The notes beneath the pieces are model-generated. The model was not told the origin of the DNA, made no database searches, and saw only the letters and a list, made by a program, of their open reading frames with translations. Of a stretch of DNA of 15,200 nt, positions 1 to 6,699 are shown one piece after another (positions within the stretch are counted from its first letter, which is position 1; each line of letters opens with the position of its first letter). The DNA is from Kofleriaceae bacterium (lineage in GTDB: Bacteria > Myxococcota_A > Polyangia > Haliangiales > Haliangiaceae), in assembly GCA_024642805.1 (NCBI GenBank), contig JAHEAK010000049.1, positions 1-15,200 of the forward strand. The letters are read 5' to 3'. The translations under genes were made by a program, and so were the position numbers.

Positions 1-654
1 GACCCAAAACTGACTGATGGCTGCGAAGAGCCCGAAGATGCCAAGAGCGCGGGCGGCGCGGGCGCCCTCTTCTCCGGTGGCGTGCAGGGCTCGCAGGGTC
101 TCGGCGGCAGCGATACCGCTGGGGAAGCGCAGTTGCTCGGTGTTGATCATCTGGCGCTTCATGGGGATAGCCATGGTCACGCCAAGTACAGCTAAGAAGA
201 ACACCCAGGCCATGACGATGTGCAGTGGCATGGTCTCATTGTTGATAAGGACCATGGCTGCGAAGGCAGACACCAGGGTGCCGCCCGTCGAGTAGCCGGC
301 CGAGCTGGCCGCCGACTGCATGCAGTTGTTCTCAAGAATGGTCATTGGAGTTTTGACCATTCGAAAGCGGAAGAGCAGGGTCCAGATGGCGTAGGACAGG
401 ATGCAGGCGGTAATGGCAACGCCAAAGCCCCAGCCGGCCTTGAGACCGATATACAGGTTGGTCAGCGAGAGAATGCCGCCCAGAAGCGAGCCCATGATCA
501 CCGCGCGCAGGGTCAGCTGCGGGATCGTGTCGCCGCGACCGACGTAACACTGCTCGTACCACTGCTTATCGATCTCTTCCGGCGTCCCTTCGAAGCCGTC
601 TACGGGCATCGTGTAGTTTTGATAGGGATCGGGGATCGAAGGATCGTGACTCAC
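1..654 (-). CDS. OPT-family oligopeptide transporter, N-terminal part (3' end outside window)
   Basis: This open frame starts with GTG at 654 and runs without a stop off the left edge, giving 218 residues. After a polar N-terminus (about 45 residues) come hydrophobic segments at roughly 47-70, 75-95, 126-137, 144-163 and 203-217. Two blocks are typical of the OPT (oligopeptide/metal-chelate transporter) superfamily: QLTLRAVIMGSLLGG followed by LTNLYIGLKAGWGFGV (about 46-79), and ENNCMQSAASSAGYSTGG (108-125). The conserved loop LRFPSGIAAAETLRAL (175-190) also fits. OPT proteins are inner-membrane secondary importers of peptides or siderophore-type chelates; the substrate cannot be told here. 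Neither the GTG nor the alternative ATG at residue 16 has a good Shine-Dalgarno sequence. I chose GTG because it keeps the acidic segment before the first membrane helix. The family is clear; the exact start is less sure. Confidence 0.88.
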   Translation of the reverse strand, partial: MSHDPSIPDPYQNYTMPVDGFEGTPEEIDKQWYEQCYVGRGDTIPQLTLRAVIMGSLLGGILSLTNLYIGLKAGWGFGVAITACILSYAIWTLLFRFRMVKTPMTILENNCMQSAASSAGYSTGGTLVSAFAAMVLINNETMPLHIVMAWVFFLAVLGVTMAIPMKRQMINTEQLRFPSGIAAAETLRALHATGEEGARAARALGIFGLFAAISQFWV

Positions 655-777
655 GGGGCGGGACTATATTCAGGTCCGCGGCGTCTCTACTAGCTCCCCG
701 GCAAGCAGAAATCGCCATGGCCCTCCAGAACTAGCCGCCTGGCAAGGGAAAGGGGCGCGGGCCGCCCGAACTTGCGT

Positions 778-791
778 GGCCGGGCCCGGCC
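778..791. repeat. GC-only 14-bp perfect palindrome downstream of the gene at 828
   Basis: GGCCGGGCCCGGCC is a perfect palindrome about 37 bases past the stop of the gene at 828-1856. It lies in the 173-base gap before the divergently unrelated transporter gene. It could form a hairpin and help end transcription, but there is no T tract and the surrounding DNA is very GC-rich, so chance is possible. I see nothing else clear in this gap. Confidence 0.3.
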
Positions 792-827
792 GAGGGCGCG
801 GGGGCTCCGAAGGCATGGGACCTGTGG

Positions 828-1856
828 CTAGCCGAAAGCGTTGCCCGTCGACACACGGATCCACTCGAGGAAGGAGTCGAGATCCATGATGTATTGCAGG
901 TTGCCGTGAATTTCGAGGTTGGCGGCGGTTCCACTCGAGTAGCCGAGCATGGCCAGAAAGAGAGGTGGGTTCTTCAGAACTGTTACGACTTTGGCGTTGC
1001 CACCACCTGCGACGGGAATCGCAAAGGAGCCAGAGATGCCAAGGCCCAATCCGGTCAGATCTTCAGGTTGGTCCATGGGGCCAAAGACGGCGCCAATGCC
1101 GATTCGCAGCGGCATGCCGCCACCAACGCCAATGCCGACATCGAGATTTGGCACCCCGAGCAGGCTCACATCGACCTCGTAATCCTTGCCGACGATTCGC
1201 GGCTGATCGGCAGTGTGCTCGATCTCGAGCGACAACCATGGCTGCACGACGACCAGGACCGTGGCCGAGATGCCTGCGCCAACGCCCGCGTTGACGCTGA
1301 ACTTGGTGCCGAAGTAGCCGATAAAGGCTTGGGGGACCAGATAGCGGCGCCAGTCCCAGAGGCTGGTTGGGTCGGCGACCGTTTCGCCAAGGCGCAGTTC
1401 CATTTCCTCTTCGAGGGAGGTCGAGAAGATCGACTCCAAGGTGCTGGTGTAGTGGGCCTGGAACTCCGCGGAGCTTGCCACGTCGAGAACGCCAGATAGG
1501 TCGATGCCGCGATCGCGCATAGTCGCATTGAAGCTCTGCATCTCCGTCGTGAACTTTTTAACGGTCTCATCTAGAAGAGCTCGTTGTTCACCTCCAGCGG
1601 TGTGCGCGAGCGGAATCTTGAAGTAGGTGCGATTGCCAACTCGCTTGACGATGATGCCTCGCAGCTGAGGGTTGTCATCTGCCTTCTCATCGCCACTGGC
1701 GGAGGCGTAGAGGGCCGAGCAGATCTCATAGGAAAGCTCGGCCTCGTCACACAGCGCGGTGGCCTCATCTGAGCTGCCGTCGACCATGCATGCACTCGAC
1801 GCGATGCTTGAGCTGACGAGGGCAAGACCGAGGGCGAGGGCACGGAAGGTTCGCAT
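828..1856 (-). CDS. Exported protein of unknown family with glycine-rich C-terminal half
   Basis: The frame codes 342 residues from the ATG at 1856. An upstream in-frame start at 1961 would add 35 residues ahead of an obvious signal peptide, so I reject it. The N-terminus (MRTFRALALGLALVSSS...) is a signal peptide ending IASSAC; Cys23 could be lipidated, but the lipobox lacks the usual Leu at -3, so signal peptidase I cleavage is an alternative. The middle (about 80-190) is helical and acidic. The C-terminal half holds Gly-rich, alternating hydrophobic stretches (VNAGVGAGISATVLVVV, LDVGIGVGGGMPLRIGIGAVFG, LGLGISGSFAIPVAGGG) that look like amphipathic beta strands of an envelope protein. I do not recognise the family. 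It is divergent from the lipoprotein gene at 2194 across a long gap. Confidence 0.75.
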   Translation of the reverse strand: MRTFRALALGLALVSSSIASSACMVDGSSDEATALCDEAELSYEICSALYASASGDEKADDNPQLRGIIVKRVGNRTYFKIPLAHTAGGEQRALLDETVKKFTTEMQSFNATMRDRGIDLSGVLDVASSAEFQAHYTSTLESIFSTSLEEEMELRLGETVADPTSLWDWRRYLVPQAFIGYFGTKFSVNAGVGAGISATVLVVVQPWLSLEIEHTADQPRIVGKDYEVDVSLLGVPNLDVGIGVGGGMPLRIGIGAVFGPMDQPEDLTGLGLGISGSFAIPVAGGGNAKVVTVLKNPPLFLAMLGYSSGTAANLEIHGNLQYIMDLDSFLEWIRVSTGNAFG

Positions 1857-2193
1857 GTGTTCCGATAGAGCAGCTTGTGTGCCAAGGTGTTCTGCAATGT
1901 AACCAATTGGTTTTACTTGCGACGACCTGCCTCGCCCCCTGGGGCATGAGAGCCCAATCACCTGGAAAGGCCGGATTGCTGGCTACCCGCGCCGCCGCCC
2001 CTGGGCCCGAGGTGGCAGGTGCACGGGGACAACGAGGCCCTGGAGCAGAGCGGGCGTGTGCGTGTCCAGCCGGCTGGCTATGGGTAAGAACAACTCCTAT
2101 AGGTGCTTCCGAGGCACACACTGTCGGCGCGTTGATTCGGGCCGTCGAGATGGTCGTCAACGCTCAGGCCAAGCTCTGCTATCATCGACCAGG
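1857..2193. promoter_or_regulatory. 337-base divergent intergenic region with a 12-bp palindrome
   Basis: This stretch separates two divergent genes and must hold both promoters. It contains AACCAATTGGTT (1901-1912), a perfect 12-bp palindrome about 45 bases upstream of the leftward ATG, placed where an operator could lie. GCCCC-CT-GGGGC (1934-1945) is another dyad. TATCAT (2180-2185) is one mismatch from a -10 box but has no convincing -35 partner, and it would start transcription almost at the ATG at 2194. Open frames crossing this region show no protein-like composition and I call no gene in it. Confidence 0.35.
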
Positions 2194-3012
2194 ATGGGGG
2201 ACTGGTTTTGGGGCAAGGGTGGCTTGCGCTTGTGTCTTTGGATGGCGCTGCTGCTCACGGGCTGCGGCCGTATCGGATTCGATCCGGTGTTGAACTTCGA
2301 GGGCAGAGACGCCGGCGATGGCGACGATGACGACGATGACGACGAGCGCGATGATGGTGGCACAGGAGATCAGCCCGATGCAGGTCCCGCCTTTGCTGGC
2401 TCCGTTCGGCTGGTCGGCAGCGATAGCTGTCAGAGCACGAGCAGCGTCATCGCTGTCGATGCAGGTGGTGTTGCGCTAGGCAGCGCGCTGGTGGTGCAGT
2501 TCGTGATTCGTGGCGACGCCGGCGCGGTCAGCGTGACCGACTCACAAGCCAACAGCTACGCACTCCTGGCTGCTCCAGGCACGAGTCAGCTCCGAACCCA
2601 TGTGTTTGTGGCCAACGTGAGCACGGCTCTCGGGCCTGGCGATACCATAACGGTCTCGCATCCCAGTGGCAGCGCCAGCTCTGCGATGGCGATTGAGCTG
2701 CGTGGCGTGGATCCAACAGCGCTGGCCGTTTCCGAGGGTAGCGCTACCGATCCCGCCATCAGCGTGCCTTTCTCCTCTGCTCCGAGTGGAGTCGCTTACT
2801 GCGTCATTGGCGTTCGCAACGCGGCCTGGCAAGTGTCAGAGCCCTGGGTCGAGGCTGGCGTGACCACCACTGATTGCGGCGGCGCGCCCGGTGGTTCGGG
2901 GAACGGGGCCTACTGGCTGCCTGCATCGAACTCGGGCGTAAACGCCTGCGAAGGCCTGCTTCTCGCTGGTGCGAACCAATGGCACGCCGTGGTCGCGACC
3001 TTTGGCGAGTAG
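2194..3012 (+). CDS. Lipoprotein of the GCGRIGFD type with acidic linker
   Basis: The frame codes 272 residues from the ATG at 2194; frames extending upstream to 2056 add an arginine-rich, non-protein-like tail and put the signal peptide inside, so I reject them. The N-terminus MGDWFWGKGGLRLCLWMALLLTGC is a lipoprotein signal with lipobox L21-T22-G23-C24. It is followed by GRIGFD, a block I associate with many myxobacterial lipoproteins. Residues 35-60 are an Asp/Gly linker (a run of seven Asp). The rest (about 65-272) is beta-rich, with Ser, Thr, Gly and Val, three or more cysteines, and no transmembrane segment, consistent with a periplasmic or surface-exposed beta-sandwich-like domain. The function is unknown. 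It is convergent with the aldo/keto reductase gene at 3083. Confidence 0.82.
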   Translation: MGDWFWGKGGLRLCLWMALLLTGCGRIGFDPVLNFEGRDAGDGDDDDDDDERDDGGTGDQPDAGPAFAGSVRLVGSDSCQSTSSVIAVDAGGVALGSALVVQFVIRGDAGAVSVTDSQANSYALLAAPGTSQLRTHVFVANVSTALGPGDTITVSHPSGSASSAMAIELRGVDPTALAVSEGSATDPAISVPFSSAPSGVAYCVIGVRNAAWQVSEPWVEAGVTTTDCGGAPGGSGNGAYWLPASNSGVNACEGLLLAGANQWHAVVATFGE

Positions 3013-3051
3013 CGCGGCGCGAGCCCCAGGGTTGATAGCGCGGCGCGAGCC
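3010..3051. repeat. Pair of 16-bp direct repeats at the end of the lipoprotein gene
   Basis: TAGCGCGGCGCGAGCC occurs at 3010-3025, where its first three bases are the stop codon of the gene ending at 3012, and again at 3036-3051. The copies are identical and lie in the 70-base gap between two convergent genes. They look like a small local duplication; no function is evident. Confidence 0.5.
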
Positions 3052-3082
3052 ATGAGCTGGCCGTGCGCGATCAATGCCCGGC

Positions 3083-3889
3083 TCAGCCGGCAATGCTCTC
3101 GATGAGCCGCAACTCAGCCTTGCTGAGATTCTCATCGAGTAGATGGAGATCTTGGGCCATGTGCTCCGCGCTCGAGGTGCCTGTCAGCGGCAGCATGCCT
3201 ATTTGCTGAGCGAACTTGAAGACCAGCTGCGGCACGCTCGTGTGGTAGCGAGCAGCCAACTCGGTGATGGTTCGAGAGGAGAGCTCTTGGCGATTGGCCG
3301 TGAGCAGCGAGAAGGCCTGGTAGCTGATGTCTCGCGTGGCGCAATAGGCGCGCATCTCTCGGTCCCAGCCCTCACGCGCGTAGCAACGCTTCTGGACGAA
3401 GCTCGGCTGCACCGAGGCGCTGGCCACGAGTCCCTGCAACTGATGGAGAGTGACGTTGCTGACGCCCAGCGCGCGCACGCGGCCAGCGGCGTGCAACGTC
3501 TCCATGCTTGCCCAGACACTGCGATCGTCTTCACTCCAGTCGCGCTCACCGGAGGGGCCGTGCAGAATGTACGAGTCCAGGTAGGAGCTGTTCAGATGCG
3601 CGAGCGAGCTTGCGAAGCTCTGCTCGACCTGCAGCGGCAGTGGGGCACTCGGGTCGTAGGGTAGGCGATGATCTTGCCCGCGCTGATAGGTGAACTTGCT
3701 CTGCAAGAAGAGTTGCTCACGCGGTATGTTGGTCCGTGCGAGCGCTTCACCAACACCGGCCTCGTTGTAGTGTTTGCGTTGATTGGCGGTGTCGATGGCG
3801 CGAAATCCTGCGGCCAGGGCCAGGCCTACCAGCTCCGCCGTGCGCTCTTCTTTCCAAGCGGTACCGTACAGGAAGGCCGGCGTCTGCAT
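3083..3889 (-). CDS. Aldo/keto reductase family protein
   Basis: The ATG at 3889 gives 268 residues, a normal length for a single-domain bacterial aldo/keto reductase, a cytosolic NAD(P)H-dependent oxidoreductase with a TIM-barrel fold. The family motifs are in order: GFRAIDTANQRKHY (28-41) with catalytic Asp33 and probable Tyr41, LFLQSKF with Lys65, SYLDSYILHGP with His110, RVRALGVSNV for the nucleotide-binding half, and the C-terminal PLTGTSSAEHM phosphate-binding loop followed by the helix DLHLLDENLSKAEL. The Tyr lies eight residues after the Asp instead of the usual five, because of an insertion reading NQRKH; this suggests a specific subclade. The substrate is unknown. It is the last of three leftward genes, 102 bases from the one upstream, and has no strong ribosome site. 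Confidence 0.9.
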   Translation of the reverse strand: MQTPAFLYGTAWKEERTAELVGLALAAGFRAIDTANQRKHYNEAGVGEALARTNIPREQLFLQSKFTYQRGQDHRLPYDPSAPLPLQVEQSFASSLAHLNSSYLDSYILHGPSGERDWSEDDRSVWASMETLHAAGRVRALGVSNVTLHQLQGLVASASVQPSFVQKRCYAREGWDREMRAYCATRDISYQAFSLLTANRQELSSRTITELAARYHTSVPQLVFKFAQQIGMLPLTGTSSAEHMAQDLHLLDENLSKAELRLIESIAG

Positions 3890-3991
3890 GGTGTGAGCCT
3901 AACGCACAAGCCTTGCCGGCGTCTCCTCGCAAGTGGAGCGGGGCAGGGCGGCCTGCGGTCACCGGCGGTCCTGCGCCCCAGCATGCAGGGG

Positions 3992-4975
3992 TCAGCGCAG
4001 TGAGGCGTAGAGCCCGGTCCAGAAGGACGGCTTGGCCATGCCCACGGCGGAGTGGAATAGCATCGCGATGGCGGGGTGCTTGGCAAAGCGCTCTTCATTG
4101 GAGAGCCACGCGGCCGCGTTCTTGACATAGCGTGCGGTGCCCGCGGTGTCCCACTTGTTGTACAGGCGAGTGAAGCCGCCATCGAGGATGGCACGCTTGC
4201 CATCGCGCTCGTAGACCGCCGTCACCAGATTGCCAGCTGAGCCGTAGATGATCGGGGTGAGACGCTCGTTGTTCTCAATCGTCGCGATGGTAATGCCCTC
4301 ATAAATGTTCTCAAGGCCGGTGGTGAGTAGGTGGTCGCGTCGCACGCCGCCTCCCTCTCCAAGTACCTCGCCTTTGCGCATGACCTTGACGGTTTGATCT
4401 CCAATCAAGTCGCCGTGCATGGTCACGCCCAAGAGGGCGTCGGCCACGTAGTTGGCGTCGCCGTAGTAGGGCTCGTTGTCGCCCCAGATGTAGACGCCAT
4501 GGCCGGCGTCGAAGAATTTCTGAATCACCGCGAGGTGATCGCTTCCGAGCTTCTGGCCGGCATCGGAGATGATCCACAGCTGGTTGGCCTTTTCGAGAGC
4601 CGCATCGAGCTCGGGAGCGCTGGGTGCGTTCTGGCTAAAGCGGAACACGGAGAAGCCCTTCTGTTTGAGAGCCTCACGTGCTGGTTCGAAGTCGAAGGGG
4701 TAGAGCTGGATGACAACGATGGTTTCGCCCTCGAAGGCCCCGTCGACGGCGAGATCGAATTGGGTTCCACCGGCATTGCCGTAGCTGTCCCGCTCAGGCG
4801 AGACCTCGATGGTTCGCACCTTCTTGTGTCCCGTGCCTTGCTCGGTGTACTCCTCCTGGACCTGGGCGGTTGGGGCGCTCTTGCCGGCAGCGCGAGTGTA
4901 GCGACCTCCTGCGTGGACGGGGCTTGCCAGCAGGAGGCTCAGGAGGGGCGCGAAGAGGAGCTTGCGAGTATGCAC
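3992..4975 (-). CDS. Exported protein with probable glutamine-amidotransferase-like (DUF4350/ThuA-like) fold
   Basis: I choose the GTG at 4975 (327 residues), which puts a clean signal peptide at the N-terminus (VHTRKLLFAPLLSLLLASPVHA, cleavage after HA). The GTG at 5017 would add 14 residues; neither has a clear ribosome site. The mature protein starts with a polar linker (23-85). An alpha/beta domain follows: a strand at TIVVIQLYPFD, a helix at EPAREALKQKG, FSVFRF, then LDAALEKANQLWIISDAGQKL (124-144), FFDAGHGVYIWGDNEPYYGDANYVADALLG (154-183) and finally RAILDGGFTRLYNKWDTAGTARYVKNAAAWL (261-291). The pattern of an opinion-type 'is it full/empty' gate is absent; what I see resembles class-I amidotransferase-like folds used for binding, not catalysis. 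No catalytic Cys is visible in the usual turn. Fold assignment is inference; exported status is well supported. Confidence 0.75.
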   Translation of the reverse strand: MHTRKLLFAPLLSLLLASPVHAGGRYTRAAGKSAPTAQVQEEYTEQGTGHKKVRTIEVSPERDSYGNAGGTQFDLAVDGAFEGETIVVIQLYPFDFEPAREALKQKGFSVFRFSQNAPSAPELDAALEKANQLWIISDAGQKLGSDHLAVIQKFFDAGHGVYIWGDNEPYYGDANYVADALLGVTMHGDLIGDQTVKVMRKGEVLGEGGGVRRDHLLTTGLENIYEGITIATIENNERLTPIIYGSAGNLVTAVYERDGKRAILDGGFTRLYNKWDTAGTARYVKNAAAWLSNEERFAKHPAIAMLFHSAVGMAKPSFWTGLYASLR

Positions 4976-5071
4976 AGCGGAAGGAACGCACGTAGGCGCG
5001 CCAGGACCTACCCACACTCGAAAAAAGACAGCGGCTCGGTCTGCCGGAGGGCCGCGCCTTGGTCTGGCCTG

Positions 5072-5473
5072 CTAGGCGGCCTGGGTCGAAGCGTCGTCCC
5101 CGAGCTCCTCGCCAGGAATCTCACGCCCTTGAGCACGCATGAGCTCTTTGACTCGCTCGACCTCACCGGCCATTTCGCGCATGAGCATCTTCTTGTACAT
5201 GACGAAGTCAGCAGCAAGCGACCAGGCTGGATAGGTGAAGGTGGCGGGCCGGTTCTTCTCGTATTTGAAGTGGGAGAACCAGGCAAATCCATAGCCACAC
5301 ACGGGGGCGGCAGCCAGCGCCATGGGAAAGATTGGCGAGACCGCAACGCATGCGAGCACACCGCTGGTGCCAACAAAGTGCAGGGCACGACAGGTCGGGT
5401 TTAGATGTTGGGACACGTAGAAGTCCCAAAACTCATCGAAATTCTGTGGGGTGTCGGTGTAGGTCTCAGCCAT
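5072..5473 (-). CDS. Mpo1-like / DUF962 family membrane protein
   Basis: The ATG at 5473 gives 133 residues. The sequence follows the DUF962 (YGL010w/Mpo1-like) pattern: FDEFWDFYVSQHLNPTCRALHFVGT (12-36) with His23 and His32, two short membrane segments (about 33-48 and 51-66), then GYGFAWFSHFKYEKNRPATFTYP (60-82) with His68, Glu72 and Asn74, and the SLAADFVMYKKML helix. Yeast Mpo1 is an iron-dependent dioxygenase that alpha-oxidises 2-hydroxy fatty acids and needs conserved histidines; those visible here are retained. A role in lipid turnover is therefore plausible but not shown for bacterial members. An acidic, charged tail follows residue 100. The gene is divergent from the lipoprotein at 5517 with only 43 bases between the starts. 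Confidence 0.88.
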   Translation of the reverse strand: MAETYTDTPQNFDEFWDFYVSQHLNPTCRALHFVGTSGVLACVAVSPIFPMALAAAPVCGYGFAWFSHFKYEKNRPATFTYPAWSLAADFVMYKKMLMREMAGEVERVKELMRAQGREIPGEELGDDASTQAA

Positions 5474-5516
5474 GGTTCATTTCGTGTAGCATTTTCTATA
5501 GAGTCTGGGAATCCCG
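5474..5516. promoter_or_regulatory. Very short divergent promoter region with a TATAGA element on both strands
   Basis: Only 43 bases separate the divergent starts at 5473 and 5517. The palindrome CTATAG (5496-5501) gives a TATAGA -10-like element on each strand (5497-5502 forward, 5500-5495 reverse). Any -35 element would lie at the edge of, or inside, the opposite gene, and I see no good one. GGGA (5507-5510) is a weak ribosome site for the rightward gene. The two promoters would overlap if these elements are used. Confidence 0.3.
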
Positions 5517-5894
5517 ATGCTCGCACTCAAGATCTTACAGAAGCTAAGCAACCCTACGGGGCTTGGTCTCGTGGCCCTGGCTGCCAGCCTTATGTTGGTT
5601 GCCTCTTGCAACCGCGGGGTCGGCACCGATGGTGGGCTCGTTGGTGGCGCCTGTTCGGTAACCAGCGATTGCGAGGAGCGCTGTCTGCAGGGCGGCGACT
5701 ATCCCGACGGCACCTGCGTCACCAGTTGCACGACTGACGAGGACTGCCCCGGTGGCAGCAACTGCATCAAGAAAGAGGGCGGGGTTTGCTTGCTGAGTTG
5801 CGACGTGCCTTCTGACTGCCGAAGTGGTTACACCTGCAAGGGTGAGACGAACAACGGCCACGGCGGCGATTCGCTGGTCTGTTTCAAGAAGTAG
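5517..5894 (+). CDS. Small cysteine-rich lipoprotein
   Basis: The ATG at 5517 gives 125 residues. A hydrophobic signal (about 15-30) ends in L27-V28-A29-S30-C31, a lipobox, so Cys31 is the probable lipidated residue. The mature part has twelve further cysteines (46, 52, 56, 67, 71, 77, 83, 91, 95, 101, 107, 122) in a repeating pattern of the kind C-x5-DC-x3-C, TCVTSCTTDEDCPGGSNC and CLLSCDVPSDCRSGYTC. This suggests up to six disulfides in EGF- or Dickkopf-like modules, which are common in secreted myxobacterial proteins. It probably works at the outer membrane or cell surface as a binding protein; the ligand is unknown. The next gene on this strand, also a lipoprotein, begins 280 bases later after a structured gap. 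Confidence 0.82.
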   Translation: MLALKILQKLSNPTGLGLVALAASLMLVASCNRGVGTDGGLVGGACSVTSDCEERCLQGGDYPDGTCVTSCTTDEDCPGGSNCIKKEGGVCLLSCDVPSDCRSGYTCKGETNNGHGGDSLVCFKK

Positions 5895-5958
5895 TCTCTA
5901 CGAACGAGTCGGGTGGATCTCGCCCCCTCCTTGTTATCCATTGGGGAAGGCCACTTGC

Positions 5959-6071
5959 TGCACTGGGACTCGGGTCACCAAAGGTGGCTATTGGAGTCCC
6001 GTGTACGGAGGCTGCGCTAGTGTGCACAGCTCGTCGGAGCTGTACGGTGCTCGCCAGAAGCTTGGCTGAGC
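5959..6071 (+). other. Run of three predicted hairpins in the gap between two lipoprotein genes
   Basis: The 280-base gap 5895-6174 holds three inverted repeats in a row. The first (5959-6005) has outer arms TGCAC + GGGACTC (with one bulged T) against GAGTCCC + GTGTA, and an inner stem GTCACC-AAA-GGTGGC. The second is ACAGCTC-GTCG-GAGCTGT (6026-6043). The third is GCTCGCCA-GAAGCT-TGGC-T-GAGC (6049-6071). None is followed by a T tract. They may be a 3' UTR structure of the upstream gene, processing sites, or a small RNA. I do not recognise a known RNA family. Confidence 0.4.
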
Positions 6072-6101
6072 ATGATCAGGGGGTTGCGCGCCGCCTCCCG
6101 G

Positions 6102-6117
6102 TGGCCCGCTGCGTGCA
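6102..6117 (+). promoter_or_regulatory. Possible sigma-54-type promoter upstream of the lipoprotein gene at 6175
   Basis: TGGCCCG-CTGC-GTGCA has GG (6103-6104) and GC (6115-6116) ten bases apart as in -24/-12 promoters, with two mismatches to TGGCACG-N4-TTGCA. The start would be near 6127, about 48 bases before the ATG, which leaves room for the AGGAG ribosome site at 6165. The match is modest. Confidence 0.25.
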
Positions 6118-6134
6118 ATCTCACTCATCACAAT

Positions 6135-6146
6135 CTCGGCGCCGAG
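6135..6146. repeat. 12-bp perfect palindrome in the leader of the Asp-rich lipoprotein gene
   Basis: CTCGGCGCCGAG is a perfect palindrome 18 bases before the AGGAG ribosome site of the gene at 6175. It could be an operator or a small leader hairpin. No regulator can be tied to it from this window. Confidence 0.3.
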
Positions 6147-6164
6147 CGCGCTTACTAACAGTCT

Positions 6165-6169
6165 AGGAG
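6165..6169 (+). promoter_or_regulatory. Strong ribosome binding site fixing the start at 6175
   Basis: AGGAG lies five bases before the ATG at 6175. It is one of the few clear Shine-Dalgarno sequences in the window and supports that start. Confidence 0.7.
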
Positions 6170-6174
6170 CATCT

Positions 6175-6684
6175 ATGAGTTTTGGGAAATTGGCGGCAGG
6201 CTTCATCTTACTCGCAGGTCTTGGTGCCTGCACGAGTGTTGGATCCGTGAGCAACACGGTGACTTGTTTTGATACCGGCGACGGCATTGTCTGCACAGAG
6301 GACGACGGCAGCGGCGCGGTCGACGTCAATGGCGATGGCGTAGCCGACACGCCCGTGTGCACGGACGCAGACAGCGATGACGGCGACAATAGCGACAGCG
6401 CCGGAGATAGCGGTAGCGACAGCGACGGCGATGGCAACAGCGATAGCAGCGATGATGGAGCTTCCAATCCGTCCAACGACACCGATGGCGATGGCGTCAC
6501 CGACTCGCAGGACTCCGATGATGATGGCGACGGCGTCAACGACTCGGAAGACAGCGATGACGATGGCGATGGCATCGGCGACTCCGAGGATTGTGACAAC
6601 GTCGATCCAGGCGGCGAGACTCCACCCGATGGCGGAACTCCTCCCGATGGCCAAACGCCCCCAGACGGCACACCCATCAACTAG
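6175..6684 (+). CDS. Asp-rich lipoprotein with thrombospondin type-3-like calcium-binding repeats
   Basis: The ATG at 6175, preceded by AGGAG, gives 169 residues. The signal peptide (MSFGKLAAGFILLAGLGAC) ends in lipobox L16-G17-A18-C19. Residues 48-143 are dominated by Asp, Ser and Gly and contain calcium-loop motifs of the DxDxDGxxD type: DVNGDGVAD (50-58), DTDGDGVTD (102-110), DDDGDGVND and DDDGDGIGD, spaced as in thrombospondin type-3 repeats found in many bacterial surface proteins. The tail repeats TPPDG three times (about 149-164). I see no folded enzymatic domain, so this is likely a calcium-binding spacer or surface protein anchored to the outer membrane. Part of the low-complexity sequence could vary between strains. 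It faces the convergent lipoprotein gene at 6744 across a hairpin. Confidence 0.85.
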   Translation: MSFGKLAAGFILLAGLGACTSVGSVSNTVTCFDTGDGIVCTEDDGSGAVDVNGDGVADTPVCTDADSDDGDNSDSAGDSGSDSDGDGNSDSSDDGASNPSNDTDGDGVTDSQDSDDDGDGVNDSEDSDDDGDGIGDSEDCDNVDPGGETPPDGGTPPDGQTPPDGTPIN

Positions 6685-6699
6685 CTCACACACATCCGT

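Noticed and set aside
220..693. Rightward open frame of 157 codons over the transporter gene
   Set aside because: The opposite strand encodes a clear OPT-family protein; this frame has no recognisable protein features.
3971..4000. CTGCG/CGCAG and CCCC/GGGG pairing at the end of the gene at 3992
   Set aside because: The stem needs a four-base bulge and overlaps coding sequence; too weak for a terminator call.
4393..4407. TTGAT-CTCCA-ATCAA, resembling an FNR box
   Set aside because: It has a five-base centre instead of four and lies deep inside a coding region, so it is probably chance.
4331..5404. Rightward open frame of 357 codons
   Set aside because: It runs antisense to two well-supported genes (exported protein and Mpo1-like) and has no domain; it is a GC-driven shadow frame.
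5988..6680. Leftward Ser/Pro-rich frame of 230 codons
   Set aside because: It is the antisense image of the Asp/Ser/Gly repeats of the lipoprotein gene and has no independent support.
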